From assembly GCA_025457845.1 (NCBI GenBank), contig JALOTO010000002.1, forward strand, positions 1 to 26,725: a stretch of DNA of 26,725 nt, given 5' to 3'. The translations under genes and the position numbers were made by a program. Of this stretch, positions 1-8,231 are shown piece by piece. Under the pieces are notes generated by a model. It searched no databases and was not told the DNA's origin. It saw nothing but the letters and a program-made list of their open reading frames with translations. Within the stretch, counting starts at the first letter, position 1; each line of letters opens with the position of its first letter. The stretch comes from Thermoplasmata archaeon. Lineage in GTDB: Archaea; Thermoplasmatota; Thermoplasmata; UBA10834.

Positions 1-1332
1 CGCGCTCGACACCCTCACGGCCGGGGATATCACGCCGTAGGCGTGTCTCTGCTTCTTCCCGACCATGTCTATCCTGGACATGAGGTCGAACATGCCCACC
101 CCTATAGTCGACTGCTTCAGCGCCGGGCCGAGCTCGCCGTCCTCTATCCTGAAGCTCTCCATCATGAGGCCCGAGAGGTCGCCGGTCGCGAGGTTGGGGT
201 AGTCGAGTGTCAGGCGCAGGTAGACGCCGTCCCTGGTCTCCTCCACCATCTCGTCGAGCGACGAGCTCCCCTTCCTGACGACCATGTTGGTCATCGATAT
301 CCCCGGCGGGCCCCTGTAGCTCCAGACCGAGCCGCCTCTGGAGGAGTTGCCCGTGCTGGCGACGCCCTCCTTCCCGGCGGTGTAGCTGTCGTACAGGTAC
401 GTCCGGAGGACGCCCTTCTCCACGATCCTCTTCGGCGTGCATGGAGTCCCCTCGCCGTCGAACGCGGTGCTGCCGGCGCCCCACTCTATGAGCGGGTCCT
501 CCGATATGGAGAAGAGCTCCGAGCCGATCCTGGCCCCCTTCTTCCCCGCAAGGTAGCTCCTGCCGCGCTGGACGCTCTCTGCGCTGAGCCCTCCCGCTAT
601 GCCGTTGCTGAGTATCCAAGCCAGTCCGAGCGGGTCGATGACCACGGGGTAGTCCCCGGTCTCCATGCGGGTCTGCTTCAGGCCCCTGACGGCGCTCTCC
701 CTCGCGGCCTTCCCCACGAAGTCGACGAACCCTCGGTCCAGACGCCTGCCCGACATCCCCTCGACGCCGGAGAACATCGCCTCGCCCGACTTGGCCACCG
801 CCTCCGCGAACATGTCGTACGAGGTCATCCTCTGGTATGCGCTGAAGCCGTTGCTGTTGGCGAGCGCGACCTCGCTGCTGGCCACCAGGGCGCCCGCGTT
901 GACGGAGTACATGCGAGGGTCGTCGCCGGCCACGGCGGCGAGGTCCATCACCGTCTCGACGACCTCCTCCGGGGAGGTCTCCGCCACCCGGCGGTCGTAC
1001 AGCCCTGGCAGGCGCTTGACCCGGGACTTCGACGGCAGTCCCTTGAAGTCCTTGTCCGGCGTCCCGGCCTTCGCCATCGCAGCAGCAAGCGAGGCAGCAC
1101 GTGCCGCCGACGCTGCCGAGTGGCCGGTGCAGTAGGCGAAGCCCATGGAACCGCCCACGAACGCCCTGATGGACATACCAGGGTCACCGAGCGTGCTGGC
1201 CTGCTTGACCGAGCCCTTCTCCATCTCCGCGGTGGTCAGCCGGGCATCGCAGACCATCACGTCGCAGTCCGTGACCCCGAGCTTCATGACCTTGGCGACC
1301 GTCCTTTCAGCGAGTGATATCATGTCGACCAT
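1..1332 (-). CDS. tldE: TldE/PmbA-like subunit of TldD/TldE protease, C-terminus cut by window edge
   Basis: This is the non-metal-binding partner of the TldD/TldE peptidase, which in studied systems degrades unfolded or modified peptides in the cytoplasm. 444 codons are open from the start to the window edge with no stop, so only a short tail is missing compared with the usual length of about 450. Family features seen are the N-terminal MVDMISLAERTVAKV helix, a glycine-rich central core (STAFDGEGTPCTPKR) and the LYDSYTAGKEG and TGNSSRGG segments. No HExxxH motif is present, as expected for TldE. The start ATG at 1332 lies 12 nt after the tldD stop and has a G-rich ribosome site (GGGGGG) just upstream. 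A second in-frame ATG lies at 1323. It is almost certainly cotranscribed with tldD. Confidence 0.88.
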   Translation of the reverse strand, partial: MVDMISLAERTVAKVMKLGVTDCDVMVCDARLTTAEMEKGSVKQASTLGDPGMSIRAFVGGSMGFAYCTGHSAASAARAASLAAAMAKAGTPDKDFKGLPSKSRVKRLPGLYDRRVAETSPEEVVETVMDLAAVAGDDPRMYSVNAGALVASSEVALANSNGFSAYQRMTSYDMFAEAVAKSGEAMFSGVEGMSGRRLDRGFVDFVGKAARESAVRGLKQTRMETGDYPVVIDPLGLAWILSNGIAGGLSAESVQRGRSYLAGKKGARIGSELFSISEDPLIEWGAGSTAFDGEGTPCTPKRIVEKGVLRTYLYDSYTAGKEGVASTGNSSRGGSVWSYRGPPGISMTNMVVRKGSSSLDEMVEETRDGVYLRLTLDYPNLATGDLSGLMMESFRIEDGELGPALKQSTIGVGMFDLMSRIDMVGKKQRHAYGVISPAVRVSSA

Positions 1333-1344
1333 CGTCTTCCCCCC

Positions 1345-2739
1345 TCACGCAAGCCCCGCGACCACGATGTTCTCTATGCACATGTGAGGCCCCCCGTCGG
1401 TGGTCCTCGCCAGCTGGCCGCCCTTGCCGCAGTAGCCAGGGTCCCCCAGCCGGAAGTCGTTGGCCACGCATTTGACGTTCTTGAGGACCTCGAGTATGAC
1501 GCCGGAGAGGGACGCGTCCCTGTACATCTGGCCGACCTCCCCGTTCTTGATCTCGTACGCCTCGTCGCACCTGAACATGAACTGCCCCTTCGCGGGCTCG
1601 ACATATCCGTTCTGAGCCCCGACGGCGAGGAGGCCGTTCCTGGTCTCCTCGATGACCTCGTCCTTCTTCCATTCACCCGGCGCTATGAACGTGTTGCTCA
1701 TCCGGATTATCGGCGGGCTGCTGAAGGCCTGGGCCCTCGCCGCACCGTTGGTGGGGACGCCCATCCTGGCACCCGTCTCGAGGTTGTGCATGTATCCTTT
1801 GAGCACGCCCTTCTCGATCAGGACGTGCTTCGCGGATTTAACTCCCTCCCAGTCGTATCCGAAGTAGCCGAAAGTGCTCTCGATCGTGGGATCGTCGATG
1901 AGCGAGACCTGCTCGTCCGCGACGACCTCCCCGAGCTTCCCCTCCAGGACGCACGCGCCCGCGAGCACGGCATCGGCCTCGCACGCGTGCCCGAAGGCCT
2001 CGTGGGCCATGAGCCCCGTCAGCTTGCTGTCAAGGACGCACGTGAAGTTGCCTGCCGGCGGGGGCTTGCTGTCGAGCAGCCTGATCGCCATGGACGCGGC
2101 CTTCTCCCCCATGGAGATGGCTCCCTTCGTCCTCATCAGTTCGTGGCCGCCGACGTTGCCTACCGCGTCGTGCCCCCTCTGCATGATCCCATCCGACCTC
2201 GCCCAGGCAGAGCATGCGCCCAGCGTCCAGGTCTCCGTGGTGCGGACGACGGTCCCGAAGGAGTTCGCCACGACCCTCTCGCCCTCGAGGTCGTCGTAGC
2301 GCGCGTTCGTGCTCTTGATCCTCGGGTCGGCTTTCCGCATGGTCGCATCCTGCCCGAGGGCGAACGCGAGCTTGTCCTCGACGCGCACCTCGGTCGGGCG
2401 CTCCTTGCATCCGTACACCTCGGTCCTCCGGATGCCTTTGCGGTCCGGAATCTGGAACCTGACCTTCGCCTTGGAGCTCGACGCCTTCGCCATCTTGACA
2501 GCGGCCGCCGCGGCCTTCTTCACCTGGGCCTGGCCCAGATCGTTGGTGACTGCAAAACCCCATCCTCCGCCGATGAACGCGCGTATGCCGCAGCCGGACT
2601 CGATCAGCGAGGTGACCGTCTTCGTCTTCCCGTCCATGACGACGATGTTCGTTCCGGCCACGTTCTCGGCCCGGATGTCGGCGAACTCCGCGCCGAGCTT
2701 CCTGGCGTGCTCGACGGCTTTGACCGCGATGTCCTCCAC
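1345..2739 (-). CDS. tldD: TldD metalloprotease subunit
   Basis: This is the catalytic, zinc-binding half of the TldD/TldE protease, 464 aa. The metal site HEAFGH with a following Glu (H246, E247, H251, E254) is intact. The C-terminal DPGYCGKGGQ and TTDGGPHMCIEN segments are typical of TldD. Translation starts at GTG 2739 (MEDIAVKAVEH). An AGGAG ribosome site lies 7 nt upstream and no better ATG is available. The TATA-like stretch around 2780-2787 could give a leader of about 20 nt. tldE follows 12 nt downstream, so the pair forms an operon. Upstream hutH ends 63 nt away on the same strand, so some read-through from hutH is possible. Confidence 0.93.
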   Translation of the reverse strand: MEDIAVKAVEHARKLGAEFADIRAENVAGTNIVVMDGKTKTVTSLIESGCGIRAFIGGGWGFAVTNDLGQAQVKKAAAAAVKMAKASSSKAKVRFQIPDRKGIRRTEVYGCKERPTEVRVEDKLAFALGQDATMRKADPRIKSTNARYDDLEGERVVANSFGTVVRTTETWTLGACSAWARSDGIMQRGHDAVGNVGGHELMRTKGAISMGEKAASMAIRLLDSKPPPAGNFTCVLDSKLTGLMAHEAFGHACEADAVLAGACVLEGKLGEVVADEQVSLIDDPTIESTFGYFGYDWEGVKSAKHVLIEKGVLKGYMHNLETGARMGVPTNGAARAQAFSSPPIIRMSNTFIAPGEWKKDEVIEETRNGLLAVGAQNGYVEPAKGQFMFRCDEAYEIKNGEVGQMYRDASLSGVILEVLKNVKCVANDFRLGDPGYCGKGGQLARTTDGGPHMCIENIVVAGLA

Positions 2740-2744
2740 GTGAT

Positions 2745-2758
2745 CACTCCTGGGAGTG
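2745..2758. repeat. 14-bp palindrome over the tldD ribosome site
   Basis: CACTCC and GGAGTG arms with a TG spacer form a near-perfect palindrome that contains the tldD Shine-Dalgarno sequence. As RNA the two-base loop is very tight. As DNA it could be an operator near the expected transcription start. The 10-mer CCCAGGAGTG within it also occurs in the hutH leader (about 4361-4371), which may only reflect a shared ribosome site. Confidence 0.4.
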
Positions 2759-2802
2759 GTGGTGAAGGGAATCCATGATGTTTAATCTTGCGAGCGCGAA
2801 TC

Positions 2803-4353
2803 TCACGCGCGTTCGAAATCGCAGGTGCCCTGGACTGCGTCGACGAAGACCCCGTCGTGGACCATCCCAGCGACGGCCTCTATCTCCGCAGAGAGCGACC
2901 GGTCCGCCTGCAGGGTCGGGACCTTCGCACGCAGGACCGACCGGACCTTCTCGACGGGCCTGCTGGAGTGCTGCTGGATGAAGTCCAGTCCCTGCGCAGC
3001 GGCGATGAGCTCTATGGCGACGACCTTCTCCACGTTCTGTATGATCGTCCTCGCCTGCCACGCCCCTGTGGTCCCCATGCTGTTGTGGTCCTCCTGGTTG
3101 GCGCTGGTCGGTATCGAGTCGGCCGAGGCGGGATGGACCAGGACCTTGTTCTCCGAGACTATGGAGGCGGCTACATACTGCGGGACCATCAGACCCGAGC
3201 TGACTCCCCCGTGCCCCGTCAGGAAGGCCGGCAGCCCGCTCAGCTTGTGGTCGACGAGCCTGGCGGTCCTCCTCTCCGAGAAGCTTCCCAGTTCGTGGGC
3301 CGCCAGGGCGAGATAGTCCATCACGAGCGCGACTGGCTCCCCGTGGAAGTTCCCGCCCGAGACCACAAGCCCGTCGTCCGGGAAGAAGAGGGGGTTGTCG
3401 GTGGCAGAGTTCAGCTCGACCTGGACGACGTCCCTGACATGTGCGACGGCGGTCATGCTTGCACCTATGACCTGCGGGATGCACCGGAGGGTGTAGGCGT
3501 CCTGGACCTTCGAGCAGTGCTTGTGAGAGAGAGCGATGTCGCTGCCCTTCAGCATCGACGTCATGTTCCGCGCGACCTTGAGCTGGCCGGCGTGGGGCCG
3601 CACTGCAGATATCCTCTCATCGAAGGCGGCGGACGTCCCCTTGAGGGCCTCGAGCGACAGGGCGGCGACCACCTGGGCGTTGTCCACGAGGTTGGCCGCG
3701 TCCCTGACGGCGAGGGCGCCCAGAGCGGTCATCGCCTGGGTGCCGTTGATGATCGATATGGCCTCTTTGGGTCCTAGCACCAAGGGCCTGAGGCCCTTGC
3801 TCCCGAGCGCCTTCGCGGCAGGTTCGAAACCGGAGCCGGCGTCGGCATCGCCCTCCCCGATGAGGGCTAGGCCCATGTGAGCCAGCATGGCGAGGTCTCC
3901 GCTGGACCCGACCGACCCCTGCCGAGGCACCCTCGGGTGCACGTGGCCGTTGAGCATGCCCAGGAACATCTCGGCTACTTCCGCCCTGATCCCGGAGAAC
4001 CCCTTCGCCAGTGCGTTCGCCCTGAGCAGCATCATCCCGCGGACGACCTCGGTCGGGTAGGGCTCGCCCACGCCGCAGGCGTGGCTCCTGAGCAGGTTGA
4101 TCTGGAGCGCGCGGAGGTCGTCGTGGGATATCCTCACGTCGACGAGGTCCCCGACCCCCGTGTTCACGGCGTATATCGTCTCGTCGGCGTCGACCTTCTT
4201 CATGAGGGAGTCACGCGCGCGGGACATCCGGGCCGCGGCATCGGCCGAGAGCCTTGCCTCCGCGCCGCCTCTCGCGACGCGCACGACAGAGTCTATCGTA
4301 AGAGATGAACCGTCGACAGTCACGCCTCTATGGTCCTCATCCTTGGCCGCCAT
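2803..4353 (-). CDS. hutH: Histidine ammonia-lyase
   Basis: It deaminates L-histidine to urocanate and ammonia using a self-made MIO cofactor, and has 516 aa. Histidine-specific features are present: NLLRSHACGVGEP (His that recognises the substrate), QDAYTLRC and NQEDHNSMG with Glu. The MIO tripeptide is Ser150-Ser151-Gly152 (SVGSSGDLAMLAH) instead of the usual Ala-Ser-Gly. The central Ser and Gly, which matter most chemically, are kept. The N-terminal active-site loop reads YAVNTGVG rather than YGINTGFG. ATG 4353 is preferred over GTG 4362 because AGGAG lies 11 nt upstream of the ATG and would overlap the GTG. No hutU, hutI or hutG is nearby, so urocanate use is not explained here. Confidence 0.9.
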   Translation of the reverse strand: MAAKDEDHRGVTVDGSSLTIDSVVRVARGGAEARLSADAAARMSRARDSLMKKVDADETIYAVNTGVGDLVDVRISHDDLRALQINLLRSHACGVGEPYPTEVVRGMMLLRANALAKGFSGIRAEVAEMFLGMLNGHVHPRVPRQGSVGSSGDLAMLAHMGLALIGEGDADAGSGFEPAAKALGSKGLRPLVLGPKEAISIINGTQAMTALGALAVRDAANLVDNAQVVAALSLEALKGTSAAFDERISAVRPHAGQLKVARNMTSMLKGSDIALSHKHCSKVQDAYTLRCIPQVIGASMTAVAHVRDVVQVELNSATDNPLFFPDDGLVVSGGNFHGEPVALVMDYLALAAHELGSFSERRTARLVDHKLSGLPAFLTGHGGVSSGLMVPQYVAASIVSENKVLVHPASADSIPTSANQEDHNSMGTTGAWQARTIIQNVEKVVAIELIAAAQGLDFIQQHSSRPVEKVRSVLRAKVPTLQADRSLSAEIEAVAGMVHDGVFVDAVQGTCDFERA

Positions 4354-4389
4354 GCTCAGCACTCCTGGGGACGGTCCTCTAATCGCTTG

Positions 4390-4405
4390 CAGGTATCTAT
4401 ACCTG
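4390..4405 (-). promoter_or_regulatory. Putative hutH promoter: TATA box inside a palindrome
   Basis: On the minus strand CAGGTA and TACCTG arms flank a 4-nt centre, giving a GGTATAGATACC core usable as a TATA element. A start about 27 nt downstream (near 4370) would leave a leader of about 17 nt containing the hutH ribosome site. A palindrome covering the TATA box suggests a repressor site that blocks TBP. It also suggests that hutH is controlled apart from the mevalonate genes ending at 4420. Confidence 0.45.
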
Positions 4406-4419
4406 AGGTAGGGACCGGG

Positions 4420-4839
4420 TCACTTCTGAGGAGGCTCCGGCACTGGGACGAACTTGTAACCGTAGTGTATTATCCCGGACGGGCCCTCCTCGCTCAGCTT
4501 CCTGAGCGCCATCCGGACCCGCGTGCCTATCTTGAGGTCGCACGCGTCGCAGTCAATGACCTGGCCTGTGACCTTCGCCCCCTCGTCGAGCTCGACCATG
4601 GCCACTATGTACGGCCTCTGCATCGACAGCTCCTCGAGCCCCTCGTGGACCTCGGAGAAGGCGTAGATCGCACCCTCCCCCTTGAGCTTGACCGGCTCCA
4701 TCTTGCCGAAGCTCTTCCTGTGGCAGATGGGGCAGATCGCCCTCGGCGGGAAGTAGGTCTTGCCGCAGCTGTTGCACTTGAACCCGAGGAGGTTGTACCG
4801 GCTCGGGTTCTCACGCCAGTATCTCGGTGCTGTCGCCAT
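4420..4839 (-). CDS. DUF35 zinc-ribbon/OB-fold acyl-CoA binding protein
   Basis: This is a 139-aa DUF35 protein. It has an N-terminal rubredoxin-like zinc ribbon (C22-x2-C25 and C36-x2-C39, the CNSC and CPIC pairs), then an OB-fold (GAIYAFSEVHEG, PYIVAMVELDEGAKVTGQV). In archaea this family bridges acetoacetyl-CoA thiolase and HMG-CoA synthase into one complex with a shared CoA site. Related DUF35 proteins also partner thiolase-like aldolases. The start at 4839 lies 2 nt after the thiolase stop, with GGAGGG inside the thiolase C-terminus as ribosome site. It is the last gene of the operon. The longer open frame upstream is the thiolase in another frame. Confidence 0.92.
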   Translation of the reverse strand: MATAPRYWRENPSRYNLLGFKCNSCGKTYFPPRAICPICHRKSFGKMEPVKLKGEGAIYAFSEVHEGLEELSMQRPYIVAMVELDEGAKVTGQVIDCDACDLKIGTRVRMALRKLSEEGPSGIIHYGYKFVPVPEPPQK

Positions 4840-4841
4840 GT

Positions 4842-6008
4842 CTACGCCCTCCTGAAGATGTGGACGACCGCGGTCGCGCCTGTCCCCCCGACGTTGTGGG
4901 TAAGCCCGACGGCTGCGTCCTTGACCTGTCTCTTGCCTGCATTCCCGCGGAGCTGGGTGACGATCTCGACCGCCTGCGCCAGCCCGGTCGCCCCGATCGG
5001 GTCTCCCCTGGCCTTCAGCCCACCCGAGGTGTTGATGGCTATCTCCCCTTCGAGCCCCGTCTTCCCCTCTTCGGTCGCCTTGCCACCTTGACCCTTGGGG
5101 AAGAAGCCGAGGTCCTCGATCGCCAGTATCTCGCTGATGGTGAAGTTGTCGTGGACCTCCGCGACGTCGATGTCCTTCTGAGAGAGGCCCGCCATCTTGA
5201 GCGCCCTGTTCGACGCTGCCGTCGTGGCCTCCATCGTGGTTATGGCGTTCCTGTGGTGGAGGGACAGGGTGTCGCTCGCCTGGCCCGAGCCGATGATCTC
5301 GATCGGGATCTCGGTGTACTTCTTCGCATGCTCCAGCGGACACAGGACGACCGCCGCCGCCCCGTCCGAGCTGGGCGCGCAGTCGAACACCCTGAGCGGG
5401 GAGGATACCATCGGCGACCCCAGCACCGTCTCCCTGGTGATCGGCCTCTGGAACTGCGCCTTCGGGTTGAGCGAGCCGTGCCTGTGGTTCTTCACCGCCA
5501 CATCGGCGAGCTGCTCGCGTGTGGTCCCGAACTGGTGCATGTGCCTCGTGGCGATGAGCGCGTGGAGGCTGGGGAATGTCGCCCCGAGCACCGTCTCCCA
5601 TTCCTGGTCAGCCGCAGAGGACTGTATCATCGACGATTCGACGTCGCTGACGTCGGTCATCTTCTCGGCGCCTCCGACCACCACGATGTCGTGCAGGCCT
5701 GAGGCGACCGCCATGAAACCCTGCCGCAGGGCCAGCCCACCCGAGGCGCCCGCAGCCTCCACCCTCGTCGCGGGGATGTGGTCCCTGGCAAGGCCGGAGT
5801 AGTCCGCGATCAGCGCCCCGATGTGCTCCTGCTCGATGAACCGGCCGGCCGACATGTTCCCGACATAGAGCGCGTCTATCATCTCCGCGCTGATGTTCGC
5901 GTCGGCCACGGCCGCCAGTCCGGCCTTGATCCCTATGTCCCTGAAAGAGGCGTCCCAGAGCTCACCGAACTCGGTGTCGCCGATCCCTATCACTGCGACT
6001 CGTCTCAT
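4842..6008 (-). CDS. Thiolase-fold protein of the HMG-CoA synthase complex, catalytic Cys absent
   Basis: This 388-aa protein belongs to the archaeal thiolase/SCP2-thiolase group that normally condenses two acetyl-CoA to acetoacetyl-CoA for mevalonate synthesis. The fold features are clear: [38 protein letters not shown] and [10 protein letters not shown]. At the nucleophile position the protein reads VEAAGASGG, with Gly87 (GGC) where AACASG is expected. The C-terminal GHP motif reads GDPIGATG, with Asp336 (GAC). His286 in VHDNF is kept. As written it should not run normal thiolase chemistry. ATG 6008, 1 nt after the HMG-CoA synthase stop, is preferred over the overlapping GTG 6017; GGGGAG is the ribosome site. 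Family assignment is firm, activity is not. Confidence 0.88.
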   Translation of the reverse strand: MRRVAVIGIGDTEFGELWDASFRDIGIKAGLAAVADANISAEMIDALYVGNMSAGRFIEQEHIGALIADYSGLARDHIPATRVEAAGASGGLALRQGFMAVASGLHDIVVVGGAEKMTDVSDVESSMIQSSAADQEWETVLGATFPSLHALIATRHMHQFGTTREQLADVAVKNHRHGSLNPKAQFQRPITRETVLGSPMVSSPLRVFDCAPSSDGAAAVVLCPLEHAKKYTEIPIEIIGSGQASDTLSLHHRNAITTMEATTAASNRALKMAGLSQKDIDVAEVHDNFTISEILAIEDLGFFPKGQGGKATEEGKTGLEGEIAINTSGGLKARGDPIGATGLAQAVEIVTQLRGNAGKRQVKDAAVGLTHNVGGTGATAVVHIFRRA

Positions 6009-6009
6009 G

Positions 6010-7062
6010 TCACTCACTCCCCAGGGTGATCTTGCCCCTGAACTTGGCGTAGGTTGCGTAGTCGAGGTACTTGGTCTTGGACATCAGCTGCTTGACCGTC
6101 GGCGCGTTCTCCCTCTTGAAGGAGGTCATCTCGTCGGTCACCGTGATGTCGAACGCGTCGGAACCCGCCCCGGAACCGTAGGCGACGGCGAATATCCTGT
6201 CCCCAGGCTTCGCCTCGTCCAGTATCGCGGCGAGTCCCAGCGGGACCGCGCCTGAGTATGTGTTCCCGATCTGCGGGACCACCAATCCCAGTTTGATCTG
6301 CTCCTCGGTGAAGCCCAGCTGCTTCGCGACCCTCGTGGGGAACTTGCCGTTCGGCTGGTGGAAGACCGCGTGGGCGAAGTCCTTCGGGGTGGCGTTGATC
6401 CTCTCCATGAGGCCCTTCGCGCCGCTCACTACGTGCTTGAAGTAGGCGGGCTCCCCGGTGAACCTCCCTCCGTGCCTCGGGTACATCTGGCCCTCCCGCC
6501 TCCAGAAGTCCGGCGTGTCGGTTGTGTACGAGTAGGTGTGGTCGATGCGGGCGATGACCTTCTCAGACCCGATGAGGTATGCCGCGCCACCGGCGGAGGC
6601 GGAGTATTCCAGCGCGTCTCCCGGTGCGCCCTGCGATGTGTCGGCGCCTATGGCGACGCCGTACTTCACAAGCCCTGCCCCGACGAGCCCCATGCACATC
6701 TGGATGCCGGCGGTGCCTGCCTTGCACGCGAACTCCAGGTCCGCGACGGTCAGGTCAGGAGCCGCCTCGATGGCCTCAGCGACTATGGTCCCCGTGGGCT
6801 TCACAGCATAGGGATGCGATTCAGACCCTACGTACAAGGCACCTATGTCCTTGGGGTCGACGGTCGACCGTCTCATCATGTGCCTCGCGGCCTCGACCGA
6901 TATCGTTATCGTGTCCTCGTCCGGCGACGGGACCGACTTCCCCTGAATCATCAGCCCCTTGCCCATGGCCTTCCCATCGACTCCCCAGACCTTCCCGATC
7001 TCCTCGGGGGCGATCCGGTATCTCGGCACATATGCTCCGTAGCTCACGATCCCAACATTCAT
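6010..7062 (-). CDS. Hydroxymethylglutaryl-CoA synthase, archaeal type
   Basis: It condenses acetyl-CoA with acetoacetyl-CoA to HMG-CoA, the second step of the mevalonate route to archaeal lipids. It has 350 aa, the normal length for the archaeal form. The catalytic Cys113 in EFACKAGTA and His235 in FHQPNGKFP are present, as are SVEAARH (general-base Glu region) and the C-terminal [11 protein letters not shown] loop. ATG 7062 has a GGTGGAG ribosome site. The gene sits between the XRE regulator (18-nt gap upstream) and the thiolase-fold gene (1-nt gap), consistent with the synthase/thiolase/DUF35 complex known from methanogens. HMG-CoA reductase is not in the window. Confidence 0.95.
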   Translation of the reverse strand: MNVGIVSYGAYVPRYRIAPEEIGKVWGVDGKAMGKGLMIQGKSVPSPDEDTITISVEAARHMMRRSTVDPKDIGALYVGSESHPYAVKPTGTIVAEAIEAAPDLTVADLEFACKAGTAGIQMCMGLVGAGLVKYGVAIGADTSQGAPGDALEYSASAGGAAYLIGSEKVIARIDHTYSYTTDTPDFWRREGQMYPRHGGRFTGEPAYFKHVVSGAKGLMERINATPKDFAHAVFHQPNGKFPTRVAKQLGFTEEQIKLGLVVPQIGNTYSGAVPLGLAAILDEAKPGDRIFAVAYGSGAGSDAFDITVTDEMTSFKRENAPTVKQLMSKTKYLDYATYAKFRGKITLGSE

Positions 7063-7080
7063 GGTATCTCCACCTTGGCC

Positions 7081-7764
7081 TCAACCGAGGGCGTTCAGCT
7101 TCTCGACCAGGTCGCTGGTCCCGAGCTCCGTCCTGACCAGCGGGAGGCCTTCAAGCTCCGCCAGCCTGATGGCAAGCTCGTCCACCTGCTCCGGTTTCTG
7201 GTAGACTACCATCGCAGGTTTCAGCGGGTGCGCCCTAATGGCGATCATCGGGGAGCGGCCGAACCTCACGCCCGTGAACACGAGCGCGCGCTGGCTGCTC
7301 CAGCCATATATCTTGAGATAATCGAAGGAGTTCAGGGACGTGATCGCCCTGACGCTGTCGATGACCGTGTATCCATGGATGTGCCGGTCCAAGGCGATTG
7401 CCGGCGTCAGGTTCTCGCCGTCGATCCTGCGGACCAGCTCCGACGCGGGCACCTCGTGGGAGTACTCCTTGATGGAGATGATGGAATCCGTCTTCGCTGC
7501 GAGGGAGTACTGCTTGAGCACCTTCCCTCCGTTGTGCTCGTCGATGTCGAGGAAAGAATCGACTATCTTCCGGATGGTCACTATCCCCGGCGACTTCCTC
7601 CTGCCGGCCTCGTAATCGCTTATCACCGATGGGGAAACGCCGAGGTGTTTCGACAGTTCCTGCTGTGAGATGAAGAACTGCTCCCTCCACTTCCGTATGG
7701 TCTTGCCAGGCTCCTCGGAGAGGCATATCTCCCCGGCAATCTTCTCCCTGACCTGGTCGCGCAT
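7081..7764 (-). CDS. Cro/XRE-type helix-turn-helix regulator of the mevalonate operon
   Basis: This 227-aa protein has an N-terminal XRE-like helix-turn-helix at about residues 23-70 (QQELSKHLGVSPSVISDYEAGRR). A C-terminal domain of about 140 residues follows, with ALVFTGVRFGRSPMIAIRAHP and MVVYQKPEQVDELAIRLAELEG. It resembles the archaeal regulator often found directly ahead of HMG-CoA synthase. The C-terminal part may sense a metabolite, but no ligand can be named. It is the first gene of the operon, so it probably controls itself as well. No clear Shine-Dalgarno precedes ATG 7764. The TATA box about 28 nt upstream implies a leaderless or nearly leaderless message. Confidence 0.85.
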   Translation of the reverse strand: MRDQVREKIAGEICLSEEPGKTIRKWREQFFISQQELSKHLGVSPSVISDYEAGRRKSPGIVTIRKIVDSFLDIDEHNGGKVLKQYSLAAKTDSIISIKEYSHEVPASELVRRIDGENLTPAIALDRHIHGYTVIDSVRAITSLNSFDYLKIYGWSSQRALVFTGVRFGRSPMIAIRAHPLKPAMVVYQKPEQVDELAIRLAELEGLPLVRTELGTSDLVEKLNALG

Positions 7765-7787
7765 GCTGGCGCCGAGCGACGTGCACT

Positions 7788-7797
7788 CTATAAATAG
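7788..7797 (-). promoter_or_regulatory. TATA box of the mevalonate operon
   Basis: The minus strand reads CTATTTATAG, centred about 28 nt before ATG 7764. That spacing places transcription start within a few bases of the start codon, fitting the missing ribosome site. Confidence 0.65.
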
Positions 7798-7919
7798 TTG
7801 CCGTGGCCACTAAACGGCAAAAGACGAAGAGGAGGAAACGGTCATCCGCCGGCGTCGCGGACCCCATCACGTCCACGCGCGTGCGCGGGTGACACGCTCG
7901 ATCGGTCAATAGCGGCTGA

Positions 7920-7949
7920 GTGCCCGCGATTCGCGCGTCAATCGGGCAC
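7920..7949. repeat. Imperfect hairpin in the 260-nt gap between the regulator and tRNA-Pro
   Basis: GTGCC plus CGATT on the left pair with AATCG plus GGCAC on the right, with a 2-nt bulge and an 8-nt loop. It lies about 30 nt before the tRNA-Pro TATA box. It could be a terminator-like stem or a protein site; nothing else marks its function. The rest of 7798-7978 shows no convincing gene. Confidence 0.3.
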
Positions 7950-7980
7950 GATGCCAACTGCGAACAGAGTACAAGCAGGC

Positions 7981-7987
7981 ATAAATA
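7981..7987 (+). promoter_or_regulatory. TATA box of tRNA-Pro
   Basis: ATAAATA lies about 40 nt before the mature tRNA 5' end, leaving a short 5' leader for RNase P to remove. Confidence 0.55.
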
Positions 7988-8024
7988 AGCCCCCCATTCT
8001 ATCCCCCATCCGCCCGGACCGAAT

Positions 8025-8098
8025 GGGGTAGTGGTCTAGCTTGGTATGATCCGTGGTTCGGGACCACGTGACCGTCGGTTCAAATCCGACCTACCCCA
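8025..8098 (+). tRNA. tRNA-Pro (anticodon CGG)
   Basis: A full cloverleaf can be drawn. The acceptor stem GGGGTAG pairs with CTACCCC (8091-8097), with discriminator A. The anticodon stem CGTGG/CCACG has loop TTCGGGA, anticodon CGG at 8059-8061. The T arm is GTCGG-TTCAAAT-CCGAC. No intron and no encoded CCA. It reads the codon CCG, which is frequent in this GC-rich sequence. Confidence 0.95.
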
Positions 8099-8231
8099 CT
8101 CCCGCGTCCCGATGGCCCCGTTCCACTGGAGGGACGTGAGGCAACTCGTTCTCCTGTCCTGCGACCATCGATCCTCCCCGAAACAGTTATTTAGCGCGAC
8201 AGCTGAATCAGCGCACAGCGAGGGGAGGCAT

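Noticed and set aside
43..1317. Long plus-strand open frame opposite tldE
   Set aside because: High GC keeps the reverse frames open; the minus strand has the clear TldE protein, this one is Arg/His/Pro-rich with no family features.
1384..2778. 464-codon plus-strand frame opposite tldD
   Set aside because: Exact shadow of tldD; composition is that of an antisense frame.
7798..8031. 77-codon frame in the gap before tRNA-Pro
   Set aside because: Proline/arginine-rich, overlaps the tRNA promoter and 5' end, has no ribosome site.
8046..8231. Upstream extension of the C11 peptidase frame
   Set aside because: It runs through the tRNA-Pro gene; the signal peptide begins at 8232.
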